Assembly (NCBI GenBank): GCA_040766885.1
Contig: JAXGPP010000003.1
Location: 1-64,000, forward strand
Direction of reading: 5' to 3'
Source of the DNA: JAXGPP01 sp040766885
GTDB taxonomy: Bacteria > Planctomycetota > Planctomycetia > Pirellulales > Thermoguttaceae
Length of the DNA stretch: 64,000 nt
A model generated the notes under the pieces. It ran no database searches. It was given only the letters and a program-made list of their open reading frames with translations, and was not told the DNA's origin. Below are positions 38,171-44,980 of the stretch, piece after piece. Within the stretch, counting starts at the first letter, position 1, and each line of letters begins with the position of its first letter. The translations under genes were made by a program, and so were the position numbers.

Positions 38171-39102
38171 CGACACCCGCAAACTTCACCACCGCCGCCG
38201 ACGCCTTCGACGCTTGGCGCGATGACGTTCTCTGTGGCACGCCGCCGGTATTCTGGCCATGCGGCTCGGGCGATATGGCGCGACTCGAAATCGGGCCGGG
38301 GCGGGTAATGCTGATCGGTGGCGCACCGGGCGCCGGGAAGACTGGCTGCGTAATGCAGTTGACCATCGACGCCCTACGGTTGTCGCCGACGCTTCGCGCC
38401 CTGGTCTGCAATGTCGAGATGCCGCCGCGCGTGCTGTTGGACCGGCAGTTAAGCCGGCTGTCCGGCGTGCCACTGCAAACGATTCGTTACCGCCAATTCG
38501 CCGCCGACCATGCCGACCGAATCGACCAGGGAGTACACACCCTCGAATCACTCGCCGACCGGCTCGCCTTCTGTCGGCCGCCGTTCGACCTCGCAAACGT
38601 CGCCGCTTCGGCCGACGCCTTTCATGCTGATTTGTTGGTGCTTGACTACATCCAGCGAATTCCGCCGCCGGGCCAGCACGACGACAAGCGGACTTCGGTC
38701 AACGCCACAATGAATTTCCTTCGGCAATTCGCCGATGCCGGCTGCGGGTTGCTGGTGGTCGCCGCCGTGGGCCGGCAAAAAGACGCCAAAGGCCGGACCT
38801 CGTACGACGGGGACTCGTTGAATCTGGCTTCGTTCCGCGAATCGAGTGAACTGGAATTCGGGGCCGACGACGCCTATATCCTGGTACCGGACGCGAAAAA
38901 CCCCGCCGCCGTGACGCTTCGACATCTGAAGGCGCGACATAGCGAAGCGCGGGACCTGTCGCTTACGTTCGACCGCGCTATTCAACGGTTTACCGCCGGC
39001 GGCTCGGGCGATATTCAGACTGCCTTACAAACCGCGTGGAACCACACCGCGCCGGCCGCCGACGGGCCGCAACCCTTCGCCGAGTTTGAGGACTTCGCAT
39101 GA
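38167..39102 (+). CDS. DnaB/RecA-fold replicative helicase-like ATPase
   Basis: 311 residues from MTTPANFTTAADAFDAWRDD, overlapping the primase stop. The P-loop is GGAPGAGKTGCVMQ (51-64), Glu84 in CNVEMPP fits the catalytic acid, Walker B is LLVLDYIQRIPPP (156-168), and GLLVVAAVGRQKDAKGR and LEFGADDAYILVPD fit the sensor and arginine-finger strands of DnaB-like RecA folds. There is no N-terminal primase-interaction domain, so it is a short, stand-alone motor. With the primase it forms a minimal replication pair. Confidence 0.82.
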   Translation: MTTPANFTTAADAFDAWRDDVLCGTPPVFWPCGSGDMARLEIGPGRVMLIGGAPGAGKTGCVMQLTIDALRLSPTLRALVCNVEMPPRVLLDRQLSRLSGVPLQTIRYRQFAADHADRIDQGVHTLESLADRLAFCRPPFDLANVAASADAFHADLLVLDYIQRIPPPGQHDDKRTSVNATMNFLRQFADAGCGLLVVAAVGRQKDAKGRTSYDGDSLNLASFRESSELEFGADDAYILVPDAKNPAAVTLRHLKARHSEARDLSLTFDRAIQRFTAGGSGDIQTALQTAWNHTAPAADGPQPFAEFEDFA

Positions 39103-39545
39103 TAAACGCACCACGACCGATACCCGTCGGGCAGGAACCGCCGCCGCTGCGGCCGACAACAAACGGCAGTAACGGCCGACCGCCGCGCCACCAGGACAGC
39201 GAAGAGGCGAAGGGAAAGCCGGCTCGCCGAAAGACTGTCGACCGCTTCGCCGTGCTGAACGCCTTTGTCGATGCCGGCATGGCGGGGCTGTCTCGGGTTG
39301 AACTAGGAACATGGCTGGCGCTGTATCGAGACACGCGGGACGGGACGGCTTGTACCAGCATGGATAGCATTGCCGATCGCGCAGGGTGCACAAGGCGAGG
39401 GGTGGTAAAGGCGATTGCTTCCCTTCGCCGTCGGGGGTTGCTGGTGCAAGTATTCCGCGGCGGAATCAACCGGGGGCCATCCCGATACCGTGTTCTGCCA
39501 ATGCCCAAACCACCCAATGAACCAGGGAACCGGGGTTCACTATGA
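39099..39545 (+). CDS. winged-helix protein, last gene of the replication operon
   Basis: 148 residues. A basic disordered N-terminus (residues 1-45) is followed by a winged helix: FAVLNAFVDAGMAGLSRVEL, TWLALYRDTRDGTACTSMDS, IADRAGCTRRGVVKAIASLR and RRGLLVQVFRGG. Such proteins act as replication initiators or operator-binding regulators. The gene ends inside the inverted repeat at 39525-39587, as expected for an initiator whose binding sites follow its gene. It overlaps the helicase gene by four bases. Confidence 0.75.
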   Translation: MINAPRPIPVGQEPPPLRPTTNGSNGRPPRHQDSEEAKGKPARRKTVDRFAVLNAFVDAGMAGLSRVELGTWLALYRDTRDGTACTSMDSIADRAGCTRRGVVKAIASLRRRGLLVQVFRGGINRGPSRYRVLPMPKPPNEPGNRGSL

Positions 39546-39587
39546 CTAGTGAACTTTCCGTGCATTCACTGGTGAACCCCAGTTCCC
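39525..39587. repeat. nested inverted repeat downstream of the replication operon
   Basis: GGGAACCGGGGTTCAC (39525-39540) faces GTGAACCCCAGTTCCC (39572-39587), 15 of 16 positions pairing. Inside it, ACTAGTGAA faces TTCACTGGT. TTCAC/GTGAA occurs four times in 63 bases. Confidence 0.8.
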
Positions 39588-39608
39588 ACTGTCCATAAGG
39601 GACCATAA

Positions 39609-39647
39609 TTGCGTCCCCTTTATGCGTCTGACGACACGGGGACGCAA
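39609..39647. repeat. inverted repeat TTGCGTCCCC / GGGGACGCAA
   Basis: A perfect 10-base pair of arms (39609-39618, 39638-39647) spaced by 19 bases, 22 bases beyond the larger repeat, in the only sizeable AT-richer gap of the element. Could be part of an origin or a repressor operator for the gene at 39714. Confidence 0.7.
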
Positions 39648-39713
39648 AGAACAGAAAGTGTGTATTGTAGGCCGGCTTGACTACCCGCCGATAAGTGTGA
39701 TAATGAGGACACT

Positions 39714-39944
39714 ATGAAGAGACGTTCGACTTCACCGCTGACCGATCCGCTGCGCAAGGCGCTCCTTGCCAGTGATGTTCCTTTGTTGGTGCTGGCGAAG
39801 GAAACGGGGATCGCGCGCGCCAGCCTGATTCGCTTTCGACGTGGCGAGACTTCGTTACGGCTCGACGTGGCCGACCGGCTCGCTGCTTACTTCGAGCTCG
39901 AACTGGCAACGAAAAAGCGGAGGAGTTCAGATGGCGAGAGATAA
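39714..39944 (+). CDS. Cro/CI-type (Xre) repressor
   Basis: 76 residues: LTDPLRKALLASDVPLLVLA, then KETGIARASLIRFRRGETSL and RLDVADRLAAYFELEL. This is a compact HTH_XRE unit with a recognition helix ASLIRFRRG. The gene follows the repeat-rich gap, and ATGAGGACACT lies before its start. It is the natural candidate for control of the replication operon or the integrase. It overlaps the next gene by 14 bases. Confidence 0.85.
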   Translation: MKRRSTSPLTDPLRKALLASDVPLLVLAKETGIARASLIRFRRGETSLRLDVADRLAAYFELELATKKRRSSDGER

Positions 39945-40170
39945 AGAGGGGGACCGTCGCAGGAGGGAGTTTGAGTTAGCCGCGCAGGCAAATGAAGCGA
40001 TTAGAAAGAAGAAAGAACGAAGCGAGAGAATACAACTGTGGGTCTTCGGCATTTTGGCCGGAATACTCGCTCTCTCTGTAATGCGGAGTTGCACCCAAGA
40101 CATGCTCGACAACCCGGAGCGTTTCTGGCAAGAAGTGCACGACCGGACAGAAAACAGCTACCCCAATTAG
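39931..40170 (+). CDS. small single-pass membrane protein
   Basis: 79 residues from MARDKEGDRRRREFELAAQA, starting inside the repressor gene after CGGAGGAGTTCAG. A charged helical N-terminus is followed by one membrane helix (IQLWVFGILAGILALSVM) and a short outside tail with a Cys. Two-gene unit with the repressor, 36 bases before the integrase. Could be a host-membrane exclusion or toxin-like protein; this is inference only. Confidence 0.7.
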   Translation: MARDKEGDRRRREFELAAQANEAIRKKKERSERIQLWVFGILAGILALSVMRSCTQDMLDNPERFWQEVHDRTENSYPN

Positions 40171-40206
40171 CGACCTTGAACAGCGGCAAAGTTAGTCAGG
40201 TGAGTT

Positions 40207-42081
40207 ATGGGAACCGTCTATCGCGAATCGTTTACCAAGCCGCTGCCGCCGGACGCGAAGATTATCGTTCGCAAGGGGAAGCGGCTCGCCGAATGGAAAG
40301 ACGGGAAGGGGAAGACGCGAACCGCGCCGCTGACCGCCGCCGGGGACCGTATTGCCGTCCTCGCCGGCACCTACACGGCGCGCTATCGTGACGGCTCGGG
40401 GATACTGTGCAAGGTGACGACCGGCTGCCGGGACAAAACCGCCGCGGAATCGGTACTCGCCGACCTGGAGAAACGCGCCGAGCGGGTTCGCGGTGGACTC
40501 CTGACCTCGGGCGAAGATGCGGTAATCGACCACCAGGGGTCGCCGTCGGCATCGCACGTAGATTCATACCTCGACTCACTGGTGGCTGCCGGACGCGATC
40601 AAGGCCATATCGACAACCTCAAGCGGCAGTTGGGGCGGCTCGTTCGGGAATGTCCGTTCCCCTCGCTTCGTGACTGGCGACGCGCTCCGCTCGAAACCTG
40701 GCTGGCCGTACAGACGCGGCAGGAGATGAGTGCTCGCACCCGCAATAGCTATCAGGCTGCCGCCGGGGCGTTCTGCAACTGGTGCGTCGAAACGGGCCGC
40801 ATGCTCAACAATCCTTTTGCACGCATGCCCAACGCCAGCGAAGAGGCCGACCGTCGCCGGCAACGTCGGGCGTTGACTGACGCCGAACTGGTCAAACTCT
40901 TGGACGTGGCGCGCCGCCGGCCGCTGGTGGAAGCGATGACGATTCGCCGCGGCAAGCGAAAGGGGCAACTGGCCGCCAACGTGCGCGACGAAATCCGCCG
41001 GGACCTCGAACGGCTCGGGAGGGAACGGGCGTTGATCTATAAGACGCTGGTGCTGACGGGGCTGCGGAAGGGGGAATTGGCTTCCCTTACCGTTGGTCAA
41101 CTGGACCTCGACGCCGCCACGCCTTGCTTGACGCTCGACGCCGCCGACGAAAAGAATCGGCAGGGTTCGACGCTTCCCCTTCGCTCTGATCTCGCCGCCG
41201 ACCTACGGCAATGGCTCGCCGAGAAGGCCGCCGCCGTGGACGAGGATCGCCGGCAGGCCCCGACCGTCAGGATGGACCAGGACGACCGACCCGCCGGGCT
41301 GCCAGCCGATACGCCGCTGTTCACCGTACCGGCCGGCCTGGTCAGGATCCTTGACCGGGACTTGCAACAGGCCGGCATCCCCAAGCGGGACGAACGGGGA
41401 CGGACGGTGGACGTTCACGCCCTACGCCACACCTTCGGAACCCTGCTCTCGAAAGGCGGGGTCTCGCCGCGGACAGCGCAGGCCGCCATGCGGCATTCGA
41501 CCATTGCCCTGACGATGAACACGTACACCGATCCGAAGCTCTTGGACGTGGCCGGCGCTGTGGAGGCCTTGCCGGCGCTGCCCCTGGAGACTGGTTCGCA
41601 AACGGCAGCAATCGCCGTAAGTCGAACGGGGACGGACGATTTACCGACTTCGCCGCTTGTACATGTGCTTGTACAAGCTGCCGGCAATCCCTGCACTCGC
41701 AAGACATTTCCTGTCAATCTGGCAGGTAGTGGGGGCCGCCGCGATAGGTCCCGTACGAACGCCGTAAGTGCTTGTCCTGTCAACGAAAAAAGCCCGCTGA
41801 CAACTGCTGTCAGCGGGCCTTGTTCAGGGTGGGTAGAGGGACTCGAACCCTCAACTTCCAGAACCACAATCTGGCGCTCTAACCAATTGAACTATACCCA
41901 CCGTAGCGCACCGACCGCGCGGTCGGCGCAGGGCAGACAAGAAATATACCTGCGCGTCGAACAGTCGTCAATGCACCAAAACCCCTCACAAGCAGGGACA
42001 CCCGGCAGCAGATCACACGCGCGGAACCCCGTCGGTCGCGGCGATTCAATACGGGAACCGCTCGTCGAGCGGGGCGTCTGA
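40207..42081 (+). CDS. tyrosine integrase with att inside its reading frame
   Basis: As written, 624 residues. The N-terminal part has an arm-binding fold (GTYTARYRDGSGILCKVTTG) and a SAM-like core-binding domain (YLDSLVAAGRDQGHIDNLKR). The catalytic set is complete: Arg287 (TGLRKGELASLTVGQLDL), Lys317 (DEKNRQGSTLPL), His404 and Arg407 (VHALRHTFGTLL), His430 (AMRHSTIALTMNTYTD) and Tyr440. Residues 541-556 (GWVEGLEPSTSRTTIW) are coded by attR on the antisense of tRNA-His, and the last 68 residues by host DNA, overlapping the creatininase end. In the circular element the frame would pass from att to 33732-34022 and give 652 residues. Integrates at the 3' end of tRNA-His. Confidence 0.92.
   Translation: MGTVYRESFTKPLPPDAKIIVRKGKRLAEWKDGKGKTRTAPLTAAGDRIAVLAGTYTARYRDGSGILCKVTTGCRDKTAAESVLADLEKRAERVRGGLLTSGEDAVIDHQGSPSASHVDSYLDSLVAAGRDQGHIDNLKRQLGRLVRECPFPSLRDWRRAPLETWLAVQTRQEMSARTRNSYQAAAGAFCNWCVETGRMLNNPFARMPNASEEADRRRQRRALTDAELVKLLDVARRRPLVEAMTIRRGKRKGQLAANVRDEIRRDLERLGRERALIYKTLVLTGLRKGELASLTVGQLDLDAATPCLTLDAADEKNRQGSTLPLRSDLAADLRQWLAEKAAAVDEDRRQAPTVRMDQDDRPAGLPADTPLFTVPAGLVRILDRDLQQAGIPKRDERGRTVDVHALRHTFGTLLSKGGVSPRTAQAAMRHSTIALTMNTYTDPKLLDVAGAVEALPALPLETGSQTAAIAVSRTGTDDLPTSPLVHVLVQAAGNPCTRKTFPVNLAGSGGRRDRSRTNAVSACPVNEKSPLTTAVSGPCSGWVEGLEPSTSRTTIWRSNQLNYTHRSAPTARSAQGRQEIYLRVEQSSMHQNPSQAGTPGSRSHARNPVGRGDSIREPLVERGV
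41651..41675 (+). repeat. terminal 25-bp repeat, right copy (possible integrase arm site)
   Basis: CGCCGCTTGTAC, spacer ATGT, then GCTTGTACA, inside the 3' part of the integrase frame, about 150 bases from attR. Matches the left copy at 33782 except in the spacer. Confidence 0.7.
41792..41818 (-). terminator. element-borne terminator for tRNA-His
   Basis: GCCCGCTGACA and TGTCAGCGGGC form a perfect 11-bp stem with loop ACTGC. On the minus strand the stem is followed by TTTTTTCG, a strong terminator for leftward tRNA transcription. On the plus strand there is no U-tract, so integrase transcription can pass. It lies 7 nt from attR. Confidence 0.8.
41826..41874 (+). repeat. attR: 3' half of intact tRNA-His
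   Basis: 49 bases identical to attL. It supplies the 3' half of the working tRNA and at the same time codes, on the plus strand, integrase residues 541-556. Confidence 0.95.
41828..41902 (-). tRNA. tRNA-His(GTG)
   Basis: The minus-strand sequence starts GGTGGGTATAGTTCAATTGG. The anticodon arm is CCAGA-TTGTGGT-TCTGG with anticodon GTG, the T-arm is GAGGGTTCGAGTCCCTC, and discriminator C73 with an encoded extra 5' G (G-1) is as expected for histidine. CCA is not encoded. The gene is whole although its 3' half was brought in by the element. Confidence 0.95.
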
Positions 42082-42825
42082 AAGTTCGACTAGAAACTGG
42101 GATATACGGTCGACGATCACCGCCATCATCCGTTGTCCTTTCTCGGCGGTGGCTTGGTGCGGGTTGCCCGCCCCGGCGTTGGTCGTCAGCAGGTGCCACG
42201 GCCGCGTGATCGAGACCCAGCCGCGGTTGACCGCCTCGAATCGCGTTTCCGCCTTCCGCCCCTCATCAGCCGTAAACCCGCCGTCCGGCCGCCGGCCAAT
42301 CAACTCGGGAAAATAGGCCAGGGCGAACGAAGTCTCCATCTCCCCGGCGTGATCGTCAGGTTCGGCAAAGATCTCGCGATACACGTCGGCGAAGATCGCA
42401 TACCAGTTGCAGAGAAACAACTGCGCGTCGGTCTGCCCGTAGAGTTCGCGGAGCAGGGCCTTCAGGTCGTTGCCGCCGTGGCTGTTGAGAATCAAGATCT
42501 TCTTGATCCCCTGGTACGTGAGCGAGTGGACCAGATCGGTGATTACGGCCCCCAAGGTCGACGGATTGATATTCATCGAAAACGGGAATTCCCGCTGGTT
42601 CGTTTCTGTCCCGTACGGGACCGTCGGCAACAGGATTACCTTGGCGCCGCGCTGCCAGGCCGCCTCACAGATCTTCTCTCCCACCAGGTCGCCTTCACGG
42701 GTGTCGATTCCGTACGGCAGATGGAGGTTGTGCGGTTCCGTAGCGCCAAGCGGCAGCACGGCGACTTCGTATTGCTGCGTCTTGACCAGACCGTAATTGA
42801 TCTCCGCCAGTTTCCATGGTCGCAC
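42046..42825 (-). CDS. creatininase-family amidohydrolase
   Basis: 259 residues from a GTG start at 42825, placed after GAGGGAGGGTCATC; the longer frame to 42939 begins inside the operator region and is not used. Creatininase marks are LPLGATEPHNLHLPYGIDTR (metal Glu30, His32/35, Asp41), LILNSHGGND (116-119) and DDHAGEMETS (His159, Glu162, Glu164). The family hydrolyses cyclic amides or N-substituted formamides with two metals; in planctomycetes many members have unknown substrates. Its last 36 bases overlap the host-derived tail of the integrase ORF on the other strand. Confidence 0.92.
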   Translation of the reverse strand: MRPWKLAEINYGLVKTQQYEVAVLPLGATEPHNLHLPYGIDTREGDLVGEKICEAAWQRGAKVILLPTVPYGTETNQREFPFSMNINPSTLGAVITDLVHSLTYQGIKKILILNSHGGNDLKALLRELYGQTDAQLFLCNWYAIFADVYREIFAEPDDHAGEMETSFALAYFPELIGRRPDGGFTADEGRKAETRFEAVNRGWVSITRPWHLLTTNAGAGNPHQATAEKGQRMMAVIVDRISQFLVELSDAPLDERFPY

Positions 42826-42892
42826 GATGACCCTCCCTCGCGAGTCGATTGAAGTGGGTTGACGCCGATGCCCTGCGGGCGCCAACTGTTTT

Positions 42893-42906
42893 GGCAAACG
42901 TTTGCC
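42893..42906. promoter_or_regulatory. LacI-type operator palindrome
   Basis: GGCAAACGTTTGCC, a perfect 14-base palindrome with the central CG and AA-CG-TT spacing of LacI-family operators. It lies between two divergent genes, 68 bases from the GTG of one and 79 bases from the ATG of the other, so one repressor could control both. Confidence 0.65.
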
Positions 42907-42984
42907 GCCAGTATACTTGCGAGTCATGCCGCGGAACATTGCGGCCGAGATTCATCGCTGACTGCACCTCGCGGAGAATGGAAT

Positions 42985-44187
42985 ATGCACGTGCCACAGA
43001 GAGAAGCCGCCCGCCCCGACCGGCGAGTCCTGGCAGGCGAGCGATTGCCAGGCCGAGCCACCGCGTGTGCGGCACTGCTGTGGGTGTCTCTCGCCGCCAG
43101 CGGCCAGGACATGATCGCGGCGGAGCGGATGCTGCCCGACGTGGTCGGCGTGACCCATGTCAGCGGCAGGTATCACCTGGCCGATTCCGATTTCCTCAAC
43201 GAGGGGGCGGATCAGATCCTGTCGCTGGGAAGCCGCGTGATCAAGGTTTACTTCACCGTCCCGCCGACCGCCAACCCGTCGTCCAATGCCTATCCCTTCA
43301 ACAGTCGGTGGCCGCAATCCAAGACGCTCACCGAGTTGGCGGCGACGCCTTACTTCCGCGCCCTGTTCGACAAGCCGTTCACGACGTTTATCCTAACAAC
43401 CTACGCGGCTGGCCGGCCGGAGCATTACTGGCGCGCCGGGATGACCGCCGAACAGGCGGCGGACGAGGAGCGGCAGTTCTACGAGCTTGCCCGGCACCTT
43501 CTCACCGCATACCGCGGCCAGCACAAGACCTTCGTACTTCAACACTGGGAGGGAGACTGGGCGATCCGCGGCAACTTCGATCCCCAGGCCGACCCGACTC
43601 CGCAGGCAATCCAGGGAATGATCGACTGGCTCAATGCACGGCAGGCGGGGGTGGATCGGGCGCGACAGGAGTTTCACACCAGCGATGTGAGCGTTTACCA
43701 TGCGGCCGAGGTGAACCTTGTCAAAGCCTCGGTGATCGACGGCCGGCCCGGGGTCGCCAACCGGGTCGTGCCGAAGACAAAGGTCGACCTCGTCTCCTAC
43801 TCGGCCTGGGATACGCAGGGCGACCCGGTTCAGTTCCGCCAAGCGCTCGAATGGCTTGCGGAGCAGACTCCGGACCGCCCGCCCTTCGGCCGGAGTAATG
43901 TCTACGTAGGAGAATTCGGTGCGCCCCAGAATGAATGGCCCGCGGAGCAGACCGCGCGGACAATCCGCAACGCGGTAGAGACCAGTCTCGACTTCGGTTG
44001 CCCGTACATCATCTTCTGGCAGCTCTACTGCAATGAGCTGCGTCCCGGCGACCCGCCACCTCAGGTGCCGGTGCGTTCCAACGACGCCGTCCGCGGTTTC
44101 TGGCTCATTCGGCCCGACGGCACGAAGGCGTGGACCTGGGACTATTTGCAGCGTGTGCTCGCTAGCCCTGCTGAACCTTGGCGTTGA
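42985..44187 (+). CDS. secreted glycosidase-like TIM-barrel protein
   Basis: 400 residues starting MHVPQREAARPDRRVLAGER after GGAGAATGGAAT, with a leader around ATACAALLWVSLAASG. TIM-barrel marks are VIKVYFTVPPTANPSSNAYP, KTFVLQHWEGDWAIRGNFDP, VDLVSYSAWDTQGDPVQF and YVGEFGAPQNEW, where Glu is the usual strand-7 nucleophile of clan GH-A, while the earlier HWEGDW gives a second acid. Near the end, CPYIIFWQLYCNEL supplies the aromatic platform. The exact GH family is not assigned. Divergent from the creatininase gene, with a shared operator-like palindrome. Confidence 0.72.
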   Translation: MHVPQREAARPDRRVLAGERLPGRATACAALLWVSLAASGQDMIAAERMLPDVVGVTHVSGRYHLADSDFLNEGADQILSLGSRVIKVYFTVPPTANPSSNAYPFNSRWPQSKTLTELAATPYFRALFDKPFTTFILTTYAAGRPEHYWRAGMTAEQAADEERQFYELARHLLTAYRGQHKTFVLQHWEGDWAIRGNFDPQADPTPQAIQGMIDWLNARQAGVDRARQEFHTSDVSVYHAAEVNLVKASVIDGRPGVANRVVPKTKVDLVSYSAWDTQGDPVQFRQALEWLAEQTPDRPPFGRSNVYVGEFGAPQNEWPAEQTARTIRNAVETSLDFGCPYIIFWQLYCNELRPGDPPPQVPVRSNDAVRGFWLIRPDGTKAWTWDYLQRVLASPAEPWR

Positions 44188-44434
44188 AGAGAGAGGCGGA
44201 GTCTGGCGGAGCCGGAGTCTGCGGCATCGACCGCAGCCCGCTCGCCTGCTTCCGGTCCGAACATCTTGAGACGGAGCCTCCGGAGCGACCAAGTGTCGCG
44301 CATCCCGGCTCGCTCCGGCATCGATGGGCATGGATCGCGGTTTGCCGGGGCGTAGAATGCTCTGGCGACCCGCCGTGGGCCCACCCCGAGCCGGCGGTGT
44401 CGCCACAACAACGCCCCCCAAGCTCGAGGTCCAC

Positions 44435-44974
44435 GTGAACCAGTCCGCCCTGTCGCCACTTCCCATCCTGTCCGACTTACCACTCACCCTGGAGCGGGAT
44501 CTATTCCTTCGGACTCTGGTGGGTGAGCTTGCCGGGACGCTCCAGGACGTCGTCGGACTCGATGAAGCCGCGGGGTTCATCAGCGTGGTCGGGCAGCGAA
44601 TCGGCGAGGGAATCAACAGCGAGTACAAATCGGCGTTGGAGTCACCCCGGCTGTCGCGCGAGCAGGTCGCCGCCGTGCTGGTCGACCTCAAGCGGCGGAT
44701 TCAGGGCGACTTCTACGTTGTCGAGCTGACCGACGACAAGATCGTGCTTGGGAACCGGGCCTGTCCGTTCGGCGACAAGGTTGTGGGGCGTCCCTCGCTC
44801 TGCATGATGACCTCCAATGTGTTTGGCATGATTGCCGCCGACAGCCAGGGATATGCCAAAGTGGCCGTCGAGAAATCAATCGCGCAGGGCGACTCCCGTT
44901 GCCGCGTCGTGGTGTATCTCAAACCCACACCCGAAGCGCGAGCCGCCGCCGGACGCGAGTACTTCCAGGGGTAA
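44435..44974 (+). CDS. methanogen_OD1-type sensory/output domain protein
   Basis: 179 residues from a GTG start; ATGs at 44357 and 44324 are alternatives, but the homologous part begins only after this point. The MetOD1 pattern is seen in LAGTLQDVVGLDEAAGFISV, VGQRIGEGINSEYKSAL, CPFGDKVVGRPSLCMMTSNV and FGMIAADSQGYAKVAVEKSI, where two Cys (CPFG, LCMMTS) are family-typical. Such domains often sit next to histidine kinases. The gene ends 6 bases before the hybrid kinase, so the two are co-transcribed. Confidence 0.75.
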   Translation: MNQSALSPLPILSDLPLTLERDLFLRTLVGELAGTLQDVVGLDEAAGFISVVGQRIGEGINSEYKSALESPRLSREQVAAVLVDLKRRIQGDFYVVELTDDKIVLGNRACPFGDKVVGRPSLCMMTSNVFGMIAADSQGYAKVAVEKSIAQGDSRCRVVVYLKPTPEARAAAGREYFQG

Positions 44975-44980
44975 GCACCG

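Larger units (their letters stand above)
33683..41874 (+). mobile_element. integrated element in tRNA-His, about 8.14 kb
   Basis: Bounded by a perfect 49-bp direct repeat (33683-33731 and 41826-41874) that is the 3' half of tRNA-His plus a few bases. The intact tRNA is at the right edge and a truncated copy is at the left. Between the ends are a tyrosine integrase, AlpA-type excisionase, primase, DnaB/RecA-fold ATPase, winged-helix protein, Xre repressor and several small unknown genes. Codon spectrum differs slightly from the host, with a strong use of GCC GAC and CCG CCG. No capsid, portal or terminase gene is present, so it resembles a phage satellite or integrative plasmid more than a prophage. 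Confidence 0.93.

Noticed and set aside
35765..41900. complete prophage
   Set aside because: No capsid, portal, terminase, tail or lysis gene is present in the 8.1 kb between the att sites.
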